Below, piece after piece: positions 39,235 through 49,140 of a DNA stretch of 64,000 nucleotides (position 1 is its first letter; each line of letters opens with the position of its first letter). Under the pieces are notes generated by a model, which worked only from the letters and a program-made list of their open reading frames with translations, was not told the origin of the DNA and did not search any database. The stretch spans positions 62,001-126,000 of the forward strand of contig NC_018252.1 of assembly GCF_000227135.1 (NCBI RefSeq). The letters run 5' to 3'. Both the position numbers and the translations under genes were made by a program. This DNA is from Leishmania donovani. Taxonomy: Eukaryota > Euglenozoa > Kinetoplastea > Trypanosomatida > Trypanosomatidae.

Positions 39235-41280
39235 TCACGGGCATGCCTGCGACACCTGCCGATCAGACCCCTTCATCTGGTTGGGGTAGAGGCGCACGCA
39301 CTCGGCAGCAGCGATGCTCGTAGCGTTACGGTAATTGCCATCGCGAGTGAGGATGACGCCGACGCAGACATCGACGCACGGCAACAAGCACTCCTCGTCC
39401 GTCAGGATTACCTCCACGTGGTAAATATTCTTCGCAAGCGCCGTGGCACGAGACATATCGGGGAGGACATGAGTGGCGCAGCAGAGAGGGCGGACGTCCC
39501 CGGCAGTGTGAGTGTCTTCCTCCATGCAGCCCACTTGGAACCAATGGTGGCACCTCGTCTCGATGATAGGGTTCTCGCCTTCGACCCGGCACAGACAAAT
39601 GGCGCACGTGTCAAGGACATCATCGACGCCCACCAGCCGACTGCTCGTCCCGAGCACCTGCGGCAGCAGTGTTGGCCCGTGGGGAAGAGTGTTGCCACCG
39701 AATAGCCGATGGAACGCGTGACTGCTCTTCGCTGGCATCGCCGAATGCGGCGTTGCAGCCGGCACATCTGCTGCGGAGCTGCGAGTCGCACCAGCACGCA
39801 ATAGCATCTGCATCTTGTGACGCACCGCCACGCGCGACCGCCAGTCCGACTCTGGACCAAGTCACTGGGCCAGCATCTCGTCCATACGCTGCACGTCAAC
39901 ACGCTTCTCGGCGTCGCTCAGCACCCGTGCGATGAGCCACGCGCCGTACGGCGCGAGGCTAAGCGTAAAGGAAACAACGATGCCGACACTTGCCATACAG
40001 CGCGTTACTGGTGGCTGCGGCGCTGCCGTGGCGAGTGTCGTTCACCTTACGCACTGGTGGTCCTCCAGGGGGGGGGGGCGCTTGATCGCCGTACTCTTGG
40101 GTACTGCGGCCCCTTCCTCGGAGCCGAAGCTGCTGGTGGTGAAGCCGGCGACTGCGTCCGACAACTTGTCACTGTTCTCATGGCCTTCGGTAGCCGTAAC
40201 AGAGTTGCTGGGAGCCTTGTGAGACGACAGCGACGCGGCAGTGACGCCAAGGTGCTGAAAGCCCGTGGAATCATGGCTAACAGAATGCCTGCGCGCACGG
40301 CAGCTGGCAGACAAGACCTTCACGCCAGCCGCGTGACCGAACGCGTAGGTGAAATGCGGCGCGTGCATAAGGGGAAGCAGGTGCTGCTGTGGCTGCGTGT
40401 AAAAGAAGGCGGCGTACGTCATGCACGCGTCCAAGCCATAGCTCTTCCTGTGGCTAACTTGCACATCGCTGTGCATATTGTACTTCGACTGCGCAGCGTC
40501 CGCCTCTTCATTGTCATAGACCATAGCCTGGAAGCCGACGCGGATGCCGCGCAGGCGACATGTGGCGCATGAGTAGCCAGCTGATACGTACGCACAGCCG
40601 GGAATCTAGAGCGGCTTGCACAGTTTTAGGTCTACAATAGCGTCACTGCGGGCAAAGGTCAGCTGCCTCGGCAGTCGCTCCAGCACGCTCATCACGTCCC
40701 TCACAGGACGCCGGGCGACGCAGGCGACGAAGTCATCACCATACTCCGGGCCCGGCAACCACTCCAGCGCTGGAAGCTTACCGAACGGCTTATTGACCAT
40801 ATACACGAGCAGCTCCTCGTTGCGCTGCGTGCTCTGCGCCACGGCACAGTGGAGGTGCTCCTCTAGCAGTGACACCGGCCGCGTTGGGAAGGCCAGGACC
40901 GCGCTTATGAGCCGCTCCACTATGCAGAGGTAGGACTGCGCCTCTGACGTGCCGTGGGCGAGGATGGTCTGCGTGAAGAAGCTCCTGTACGTCCACCACG
41001 TATCGGCGTCGAAGCCGGCGTATTCTAGCATTACCAGAATTCGCCGTGCTGTATAGCGGAGTACTTCGACGTGCTTACTCCGCGGCAGAAGGCTATCCTC
41101 TGTGCTTCGGTGCCTCACGCTTTCCCACAACTGCTGCGTCCGCTAGAGCGCCTGCGCGGTAGATATCTGGCGAATAGACTTGTCGATGCCATGATAGGAA
41201 GACGCAGATGACATGTACACAGGCATGCCGAGCAGCGCCACGAAGCCGACAACAACGGCAAACGTACGGAAGCGCTGAAG
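39235..41280 (-). pseudogene. RING-type membrane protein pseudogene with four in-frame stops
   Basis: One reading frame with coding-like codon use runs for about 680 codons but is cut by TAG at 41143-41145, TAG at 40606-40608, TGA at 40042-40044 and TGA at 39862-39864. There is no frameshift between the pieces. In order: a hydrophobic N-terminal segment (FAVVVGFVALLGMPVYM), a soluble region (TWWTYRSFFTQTILAHG), a basic/histidine-rich middle, a second hydrophobic segment (SVGIVVSFTLSLAPYGAWLI), and a C-terminal RING-like module starting CAIC and continuing CHHWFQVGC. The last zinc pair reads RPLCC where an active RING has CPxC, and FQ replaces the usual FH. No ATG precedes the first hydrophobic segment. 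The ancestral protein was probably a membrane-bound E3 ligase. It should be intact elsewhere if the decay is recent. Confidence 0.75.
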
Positions 41281-42887
41281 GCGTGGAAGGGGAGTGTGTG
41301 CGTGTGTGTGTGTGTGTGATGTATGGGGAAGACGAAGGCACAGAGACACATAGACAGAGGGAGACGGAGAGGGGGAGGGAGGCAGACGGAGAGTGCCGCC
41401 GAGCCTACAAAACGGTCGACGCGAACCAGCGGCAGATAACAGCACGAATTACGAACACGCGCCCGCGCACACAAAAAAAGGTAAAGAGAGAGAAACACGT
41501 TCGTAGCGAAGCGGGCACGGAAAGGAGGAGGAGGAGCAGCAGCAGCAGCAGCAGAGAGAGGTGAGAAAGGAGGAAGGAGAGGCGGAGAGATACACTCAGG
41601 AGAGAGCACGAGGCGAGGAGGCAAACAATGGTGAAGAGAACACAATAATTACGAGAAATAGTAATAGAAAGGGAAAACGTATGCGCGAGAGGGAGGGGGT
41701 GGCCAGCACCGTCTCACCACTTCGCCCTCTCGCACCTCCTCTCTCTCCTCTTCCACTGATACTACGCACCGACGGCGCCGACACAAAAGCAAGCCCGCAG
41801 GGGCGCCGCCGACGACTCAGGAGGGAGAGCAGGTATACAAACACACACACAGATGAGAATCACTGCTCTGAAACACCACGACGATAGGGACCCGCTGTCC
41901 CTGAGCACGAGCAGAACAAGAAAAGAGACATCACCCAATATGCAATGTATGCCAGCCACCGTGTCTTCCCCTCCTCTCTGTCTGCGGTGCGCCTCGCCTG
42001 TGGCTGCTCTGTACGTGCGTGTGAGTGCACCCCTGAACGACGGGAGAAGGGGGGGCTGCGGTGTACGTGGGGGGGTATGTGAGGTGTGTGCTGCAGCTCT
42101 CAATAGAAATGCCTGGTGCAACAACGCACTCTACGCGAAGAAGAGGGGAAGAAAAGACGGAAACACGCGTGCCGCACACATGCAAGCAGAAACCTCTGAT
42201 GGCGTGGTGAGAGACACAGCTCATGGTGCAGACGGGTAGCATGTGTGGGTTTGTGTGTGTATGTGTGTGGCCGGTAAAGGAAGAGGAAGCAGAGAGTGTG
42301 TGAGAATGTGCCAGAGAATCAGAGAGAGAGAGAGACGCAGGCAAGCACCAGGTCTATAGAAGAAGCTTCAACACAAGGAGATGCACCTCCGTACTTGTCA
42401 TCCTCCCACGCTTCAAGCCGGGCCACGTGAGCGAGCGAGCTGGCAACCGCAATCACTGTTTCTTCGTCTCCCTCTTCTGGTTTTCGGGCCCTTGAATTTC
42501 CATGGCTACGCGCACACGCGCTCTTAACGCGCGTACGCATGCGGGTGCATCTACCTTGCGACCATGCTCAAGACTCACTGAGAAGAAGCTTTCTTAGATG
42601 CGCTCGTGAGCGCGACCGCATCGCTGTGCGTGCGTGTGTCGAGAAAGAGAGAGGATCACGTCTGCCCCATTAGAAAAAGCTCTGGGAAGCTACCCCTGAA
42701 CACGCGGCGCATGCCGTCAAAGTCGGGGGGAGGGAGAGAGAGAGAGACAGAGAAGGCCTGGTGTGCCACAAAGGTGAAAAAGAAGCACACCAGCACCGGT
42801 GACGCGTCATTCTCTGTGCCAACTGCCCTTCTTTGCGCCCTCCCCCCGCCCTCCGCGCATGCACTCCTCACTTCCGCACCACGCCTG
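41281..42887. other. Intergenic spacer, repeat-rich
   Basis: No gene supported. CA/GT repeats near 41301-41318 and 42255-42270, a CAG/GCA-rich patch near 41537-41553, and long purine stretches on the plus strand (pyrimidine-rich in the RNA sense). It should contain the 3' UTR of the DUF1308 gene. Confidence 0.5.
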
Positions 42888-45149
42888 CTAGGGGGTGATA
42901 ACTGGGGGTTTCCTAGGGCCGTCACGCCGCCGCAGTCGGTACATCTTCTGCTCCGTAAGGGAGCGGGAAGGGTGAAAGCAAGCCTCGACATGCACGCCCT
43001 GCTCACGAGCGGCGTGGCACACCTGCTCATTCGCGGTAACAATGATGGCGTTGACAGCGTCGGCGAGGCCAAAGACAATCTTGTTGCGTAGGGACACCTT
43101 GCCGCTGAGTCGGAGATACTCCACAGAAGTGAAGATGGGCAGCGGGGGCGGCCAAGGACAAGAGTGCGGTGCTGCTGTGCCACATCCGGTAACACTTGGC
43201 GCGCCATCGCCGCCGTCGTAGCCGCCTCCGCTGCACATATGGTGTCGCAAAAACGTGGTGTCCACCACACTCACAAGGCGCAGCAGACGTGCAGCACGCG
43301 CGACTTCCCGTGGTCCCGCAATCGTCTCCAGGATCCACTTAAACTCCTCGTACGTGATATCCGCCATGACCCAGTTCGGCTGCTGATGCAGTGAGGGCAA
43401 GGCAGACGCGGCAGCTCTCTCAACTCGGTCACTATACTCGACCAGAAGAGTTGACTCGGCAAGAGGCACTGCTGCAGACGGTGCCGCAGCGGTTGCGGTA
43501 GCTGTGGCAGTGCCTTCGTGTGCGTTCTCGTCCGCGGAATCGGAGAACCGCTCTCGTGCCGCCGCCTCCAGAGGTCCGAGCCAGTCGAGCTCGGTCGGCA
43601 CGATGAGAGCTGCGGGGATGGCCTGAGCGGGCTGCTTGACAGCTACAGACGGCTCTGCATCGGCCGCCGCGTTGCCGCACTGTAGCAGAAGGGCATGCCG
43701 TATAACCTGCTCCAGTGCATCTCTGGTGTACCAGACGGTGTGAGAACGCAGCGCCGGCTCTAACACCTCCGCAACGGCGCGGCACTCGACGACTTCCTTG
43801 CGCTGCTGCTCTCGCAATACGCGGAACGGTGCCAGCCGCTCCATCCGCACACTGTGGGGCAGGCCATCCTCGTAGCAGCTCTGGGAGCAAAGCGTGACCA
43901 ACGCGGTCGTGTCGAGGCAAATAACCGCAGGAGACGGCGCCAGCGGTGGAAGCCAGGTGGTGGTGGCCGACCGAGTGGGTGCCACCGGCGGCCCTTGTGC
44001 TCGAATTCGTCGTCGTGACACCTGCACGGTGTGGTCTACTGAACGCAATGCCCAGACAACACCGTGCGCCGCAAAGAACTTCTCCAGCGCGGGCGGCGGC
44101 GGGTGGAGCAGCACCACGGCCACCTGAGCGGCACGTCGGTGCGGCAGGCAGGTCCGTTTCGCGCGCTCGAGGAGGGCGAGAAGCATGTCGGTAAAAGGGC
44201 TGGCACCATTCACGTCCAGCGCCTCCGCCTCGAGCTCAAGGTTGCGCGCCGTAGTCGTCTTCACCTTGATCCAGCGGTGCTCGCTGCTGGAGACCACATC
44301 CACCTCGATGCGCATGTCCTCCCCGAAGGAGGTCCTGTGCGCGGTGTTCGACCCGTTCACCGAAGCTGAGGTCACATACTGCGGCGGTCCCACGTCACCG
44401 CTCACGGGCACGTAGACCCCGGTGATGTCACGTTCGCGCTCAAGGCATGTGATAATAGCGTCATAGTGTGACAAGGAGTTACACTGCGCACACGCCACTG
44501 CCGCCTCGAAGATGGCAGGTGGCACGACGAGCGAGTCGGGTAAGGTAGAAGACGTCGGCGCATGTGTGCACCCAGCCGCACTGAGTCCCTCTACCGCACG
44601 TCGTACATTGGCCGTCTCCTTACGGAGTCGGCTGCGGAGCTTGGCAATGCCTTTGTACGCCGCCGAGGTAGGTCTTTGGGGGCTCGCACGCGCCCTGCCG
44701 CTGATGGCCTGACATCCGCGACTGTCGCTTTCGGGGTGAGACGTCTGCGAGTGAGGTGCGGCGGTTGACACGGAAGCAACCTTTTCGGCTAACAGGCACT
44801 CCAGCCTGGAGTGGAGATCCTCTGCAACGCGCAGCAGCTGCACGAGAAACTTGCAGAGCGCATGCGGCGAGCTCGAGGTGGTGAAGACCTCCTGGTGTCT
44901 GCCGTGTCCCTGACGCTGCCCGTGCTGCGCTGCATAAAGGTCCTTGCCAAAAGTGTCCGTGTCACCCACAGGCGCTTCTCCAGCGGCATCTGACGACACC
45001 GGAGATGTTGCGTCTGCGCTGTGCGTGCAGCTGCGGGACATTGAGCTAGCGCCGCTGGAGTGGGAACTCACGTCCAAACGGGATGCCTCGAGCGCGTCTT
45101 CATCGTCGGCAGAGGATGGAATCGGCATCGCCTCATACAGCTGGTCCAT
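42888..45149 (-). CDS. DUF1308 / UPF0415-like protein with PIN-like domain
   Basis: A 753-residue protein. The N-terminal 200 residues are serine-rich with two helices (LCKFLVQLLRVAEDLHSRLE). IEVDVVSSSEHRWIKVKTTT (281-300) and the helix before it match the first half of DUF1308 (animal C7orf25) proteins. The second half holds a PIN-like fold: a first strand VICLDTTALVTL (409-420) with the acidic residue after the strand, TYEEFKWILETIAGP in the middle, and a closing block IIVTANEQVCHAAREQGVHV (702-721) with HPSRSLTEQK. PIN folds are often metal-dependent RNases, but not all acidic residues can be assigned by eye. The frame opens with a GTG at 45164; the first ATG (45149) is used. Long Ala/Thr-rich inserts make it larger than its animal relatives. 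Confidence 0.85.
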   Translation of the reverse strand: MDQLYEAMPIPSSADDEDALEASRLDVSSHSSGASSMSRSCTHSADATSPVSSDAAGEAPVGDTDTFGKDLYAAQHGQRQGHGRHQEVFTTSSSPHALCKFLVQLLRVAEDLHSRLECLLAEKVASVSTAAPHSQTSHPESDSRGCQAISGRARASPQRPTSAAYKGIAKLRSRLRKETANVRRAVEGLSAAGCTHAPTSSTLPDSLVVPPAIFEAAVACAQCNSLSHYDAIITCLERERDITGVYVPVSGDVGPPQYVTSASVNGSNTAHRTSFGEDMRIEVDVVSSSEHRWIKVKTTTARNLELEAEALDVNGASPFTDMLLALLERAKRTCLPHRRAAQVAVVLLHPPPPALEKFFAAHGVVWALRSVDHTVQVSRRRIRAQGPPVAPTRSATTTWLPPLAPSPAVICLDTTALVTLCSQSCYEDGLPHSVRMERLAPFRVLREQQRKEVVECRAVAEVLEPALRSHTVWYTRDALEQVIRHALLLQCGNAAADAEPSVAVKQPAQAIPAALIVPTELDWLGPLEAAARERFSDSADENAHEGTATATATAAAPSAAVPLAESTLLVEYSDRVERAAASALPSLHQQPNWVMADITYEEFKWILETIAGPREVARAARLLRLVSVVDTTFLRHHMCSGGGYDGGDGAPSVTGCGTAAPHSCPWPPPLPIFTSVEYLRLSGKVSLRNKIVFGLADAVNAIIVTANEQVCHAAREQGVHVEACFHPSRSLTEQKMYRLRRRDGPRKPPVITP

Positions 45150-45926
45150 GATAAAAGCCAGCACACTTAAAGAGCCGAGCAGTGGGTAGTTGCCGGGAGA
45201 GCGGGAGATGTGTGAGTGTCTGTGTCCTTAGGAGCTCCCCGCCCCTTACATCGTGTGGGGTGCGTCGATGCGGCGTGCACCTTGGTACAAGCCACACAGA
45301 CGAGCCACCCGAAGATAGCGTCAATGGTGTCACAGACGAAGACGAGAGGTCATTCAGGCGCCTTGAACTGAGATCCGCAGCACCCACCGGCACGCGCACA
45401 ACTTCGGGGCAGTGACGCGCAAAGAGAACGCTGGGCAGTAGGTGGCCTTTAGAGACAAGTGTAGACTTGGCGGAGTAAGGGTGGCGCAGCAAATCCCTCC
45501 GAACTCGCATTCCGCCAAGCCGCAGCCGCAGGCATAGCTGCCATTGTCGGAATTCGATCCGACCGTCTTTGAAGACGAAGAGACTACGATGGCGACGTGA
45601 ATTTGGGGGGGGGGGGCACGGTGGCACGCGCACGCACACAACCGCTTCAGGCGACTGCAGACGTGTCACCGTGTGTCGGAGGTTGAGGTAGTTTGGCGAG
45701 GTTACTCGTGTTGGCCAGCACAGCTGGCTGCACGCTTGCGCATCGGTAGTGGGAACAAGAAGCGCATTTGCGCGAACATATGAAATAACGCAGAAAGGGG
45801 GAAGGAGATGGGGGAGGGGGCGGCAGCAGATGTGTGCGGTAACGCAACCCCACCCTTTCGTTTGTCCAGAGGCTGCACAAATATTGGGGCGTCGGGAGAC
45901 ACCGGTACCCACGACTTGCGACCACA
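45150..45926. other. Intergenic spacer with coding-like remnants
   Basis: No complete gene. Two minus-strand frames, one ending at 45354 and one reaching 45133, show stretches with coding-like codons but no suitable ATG (see findings). There is a G12 run at about 45605-45616. Confidence 0.45.
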
Positions 45927-46301
45927 TCAATCATTGACTTCATATCGCCACCAGTTCAGCCGCTTTTCTATGGGCCAGTCCCGCAACTGCTCATATTCGC
46001 GCTGCGACAGCTCGACGAGGCGGTGGTGGGTGTAGTCCTTCCCGTCGACACACCGGCCCCACAGTCCCACACGGGCCGATGGAACTTGGTCAAAATTCAC
46101 GGTAACCGACGTGATGCCGCACCGTTTGCAGAGGCGGTAGCGCCGCTCGCGATCAAAATCCTTACGCATGTGCTTCTGGTTCTCCAGCCGGAAGGTGTCC
46201 TTCATGCGCTTGCTCAGCACGACGCCATTGCTGCGGTTCAGCGCACCGAATTTGGTGAAGGAGTAGAGCGAGTTGGGCCCAAACACATTGGCGCGGGACA
46301 T
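45927..46301 (-). CDS. Small basic protein with CxxC motif
   Basis: A 124-residue protein starting MSRANVFGPNSLYSFTKFGA. It is basic (KRMKDTFRLENQKHMRKDFD), followed by RLCKRCGITSVTVNF (56-70) with one CxxC pair, a further cysteine in GLWGRCVDG, and ends YEQLRDWPIEKRLNWWRYEV. It has clean ATG and stop codons and is not low-complexity. I do not recognise the family. The basic N-terminus, short length and CxxC are in the style of kinetoplastid mitochondrial ribosomal proteins, but this is only an impression. It is followed downstream by the remnant-bearing spacer and the DUF1308 gene. Confidence 0.82.
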   Translation of the reverse strand: MSRANVFGPNSLYSFTKFGALNRSNGVVLSKRMKDTFRLENQKHMRKDFDRERRYRLCKRCGITSVTVNFDQVPSARVGLWGRCVDGKDYTHHRLVELSQREYEQLRDWPIEKRLNWWRYEVND

Positions 46302-46390
46302 TGCTGAGTGCTGCTAGTGTACACGCACCCGGTGACTGAACGACTAGAAAAATGCACGGCGAGACAGCCGATCGGAGGTGACAGCGTGCG

Positions 46391-46392
<2 letters not shown>

Positions 46393-46452
<60 letters not shown>
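46393..46452. repeat. Long GT microsatellite, left of gap
   Basis: About 30 uninterrupted GT units, ending in AGGT at the gap edge. Confidence 0.95.
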
Positions 46453-46454
<2 letters not shown>

Positions 46455-46456
46455 GT

Positions 46457-46555
46457 NNNNNNNNNNNNNNNNNNNNNNNNNNNNNNNNNNNNNNNNNNNN
46501 NNNNNNNNNNNNNNNNNNNNNNNNNNNNNNNNNNNNNNNNNNNNNNNNNNNNNNN
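46457..46555. other. Assembly gap (99 N)
   Basis: Unknown bases between two GT arrays in the same orientation. The gap probably reflects difficulty sequencing or assembling the repeat. Confidence 0.99.
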
Positions 46556-46569
46556 ACGAGACGTGCGCG

Positions 46570-46571
<2 letters not shown>

Positions 46572-46629
<58 letters not shown>
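46572..46629. repeat. Long GT microsatellite, right of gap
   Basis: About 29 GT units. Its left flank (GTGCGCGTC) resembles the left flank of the first array (GTGCGCC), suggesting a larger tandem unit. Confidence 0.95.
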
Positions 46630-46631
<2 letters not shown>

Positions 46632-47727
46632 GTGGGGAGTGCGCACTGGCAGTTAAAGGCGTCGCATTGGGTATCGGTGTGCCCAGTACGCTCATGGAAG
46701 CGCGATCAAACAAGGCAGCGTTTCCTTTTATCGAAGCACAGAGAAGAGGGTAGAAGAGCGGATGCGAGGGTGTGTCGATGGGAGGTGGCCACATCTGAAA
46801 ACGAAGATGAATGGGTGTTACGCGGAGATGCCCAGACATTGCACATCCCGCCCTGTCCTTCCGTACCCCGCCGCGGTGTGTCGACTTTACGGCACGCACA
46901 AGGAGAAAAGGGGTAGCATGCGGCCCTGCGCGTACGCTTGCCATGCCACAATGGCCTGCTGCTGAGCCCTTCTTTCGCTTCATTTTTTGTTCTTTTCGGT
47001 TACGTCGTTGCACGATACGGCAGCTTACGAGAGACAACAAAACGAAAGGAAGGGAACAACCTCAGAGTAGAGGTGCGGGAGACAGCGAGGGTGCGGCGAT
47101 CGTGTGAAGGGCTCGCATGCGCGGCTTCATGAATGGCGGCGGAGCGTGTGCATTTTTTTGTGTGCTCACTGGCTTGCCCATAGACAGATGCGCACGCGTG
47201 CACGCACACTCGCATCCGTTGCCCACTCGGCGGAGAGCAGAAGGCCAGCAGCCGCAAACATAAGAAGACGGCGCACACATGCTGGACAAGGCCGCTCCTC
47301 CCTCCTCCACATCCACACACACGCACACGTGCAGAGAGAGGGAAAGACGATATCTCCACTGCGCACACACAGGCGAGCAAAATGACAACGCTCCGGCGCG
47401 GCGCCGGCATCATCAGCGACGCTCACGACTGCAAGAGGTAAGAAGCAGCAGCAGCGGCGGCGGCAGATCGGTGTCCATCGCGCCGAATACCGCAGTACCG
47501 GCATGACTGGCCCCCTTTCAGGGAGTCCATAAAGCAACAGCACATCCGCGCAAGCGCGGAACACGCCAACGCAGTCACGGTAGGGAAAGAAGGAAGACGG
47601 CGGCGGCGGCGCTATGCACATACACACCACAAGAGCACATGGCAAAAAGGGCGCATGCGCCCACGGCAGTGTGCTTCTCTACCTCGGCCCATCCAGCACC
47701 ACCACCCCCCATTCCCTCATCTGACGC

Positions 47728-48267
47728 TTAGAACACGTCGTGCTTGGACTTGCGCTTCGAGGCACGCTTCTCCTTCGCCTTGGCCGCCTCTACCGCCGCC
47801 TTCTTCGCGGCGGCCGCCCTCGACTTTTGATTCACCTTCGTGTTGCGCTTGATACGCGTGGCGACCACCTCCTCGAACTGCGGGTTCTCATCAATCCACT
47901 CATCCGCGAAGGACTTGTAGCGACGACGCTTGTTGCGCCCCACATCGGCAAAGTAGCCGAACTCCATGAACTCGCTCTCCCCTACGCCGGCTGCCTTCTT
48001 GGGTGCTTGGTGCTGACGCTCTGGGTCCACGAAGTTGCGGTACTTGAGCAGCTCAATCTCCTGCTTCTGGTCCTCACTGAGCGGCCTCTTCTTCATGCCG
48101 TACCACTGCGAGAGCGTGTTCTTCTGCTCGCGGCGCTTCTCTCGAACGGCGTCCTTGCGGTCTTGGATGCCTTGCACCCCGCCGCGCCCACCGTAGAAGT
48201 CGCCAGAGCTCGTAACCGCCTTGGCCATCATGTCGGCCACACTGTCGCTGCTGCCGCTGGCAGGCAT
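47728..48267 (-). CDS. Fcf2-like pre-rRNA processing factor
   Basis: A 179-residue protein. Residues about 52-148 match the Fcf2 family: LSQWYGMKKRPLSEDQKQEI (52-71), LLKYRNFVDPERQH (73-86), FMEFGYFADVG (100-110) and RRRYKSFADEWI (114-125), corresponding to the W(F/Y)xMP...LKxLrxRxxlDPkrfYK...p.yFqiG...(R)TlvdEll pattern. The C-terminus is a lysine/alanine-rich basic tail. In yeast Fcf2 is a nucleolar component of the small-subunit processome needed for early 18S pre-rRNA cleavages. Length and basic composition agree. A nucleolar location is expected from the family. Confidence 0.85.
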   Translation of the reverse strand: MPASGSSDSVADMMAKAVTSSGDFYGGRGGVQGIQDRKDAVREKRREQKNTLSQWYGMKKRPLSEDQKQEIELLKYRNFVDPERQHQAPKKAAGVGESEFMEFGYFADVGRNKRRRYKSFADEWIDENPQFEEVVATRIKRNTKVNQKSRAAAAKKAAVEAAKAKEKRASKRKSKHDVF

Positions 48268-49140
48268 GGGCTGCAGCCAAACAAAGACAAAAAAGGGGAA
48301 GACTACGAGTACCGCTCTTGCTGAGCGCTGTGCTTGCAGCTGTTTCCGTCAAGGCCAACGCAGGCAGAGCGAGCGCCTCGCTGCTTGTTCCTGGAACAGT
48401 TGGCAGTGGTGCTAGGTAAACAAAGATGGGGGGAGGAATAAAAGAAACATCGGTGGCGGGGAGGTCATGAGGGCATCATCATCACAGCAAACCACGAGGA
48501 AGGGAGGCGGAATACGGAAGGAGGCGTCGCACGACATCGCTGCCGGTCACGTACACCTCCACCTGCGAAACCAGTGAAAAGACGCGTGCGACACGTCAGC
48601 CAGATACCATTACACAGACGGTAACGCGGTCACTCAGGGCACGCCACTCGCTTACTCAGAACGCCCTCTCTTCTGCCTCATTGGGGAGGGGAAGGAGGAG
48701 GGTCGGGCACAGCAAGTGCACGAACACTCACGGGCGCATCCCTTTTTCAACAATGCACCTCAAGGCCTGCTTCCTGGAAGGCGTCACGCGGCCGCCGGCA
48801 CGGTGGTGTCAGACGCTGAGCGCCACGACAACGGTCTCGTGTATGTGTGCATGTGTGTGTGCCACACCCCCACGAGCCGCACGTCGCAACCAAAAACCCA
48901 AAAAGTCCCACGAAAAAAAAAACAGAGAAAGCAGAAGACAGCCACGCATGTGCATAGGAGAGGCGGAGGCACCACACAGACGGCTTGGAAGGAGCTGAGG
49001 CGTGCGCAGCACACGAGCAAAGGCCATGGCGCAGGTGAGACATGCGCGCATGCGCATCCGCTACGGCGTCTCGCCTCCACCCCTTTCCGCGCGGCAGAGA
49101 GACAGATATTAGAAGAGGGCCGTTTTCCACGGCCAGCCCC
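48268..49140. other. Intergenic spacer
   Basis: No gene supported. Contains an A10 run near 48915-48924, purine tracts and a GT patch near 48845-48862. Confidence 0.5.

Larger units (their letters stand above)
46302..47727. other. Intergenic spacer with GT repeats and gap
   Basis: No gene supported. It contains two long GT arrays around a small assembly gap. The remainder is UTR-like and should include the 3' UTR of the Fcf2-like gene. Confidence 0.55.

Noticed and set aside
39817..40572. Plus-strand frame of about 250 codons
   Set aside because: It is antisense to the RING-type pseudogene. The minus strand has the coding-like codon use and hydrophobic segments.
46162..47040. Minus-strand frame of about 290 codons across the GT arrays
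   Set aside because: It encodes poly(Thr-His) from the CA repeat plus unknown bases.
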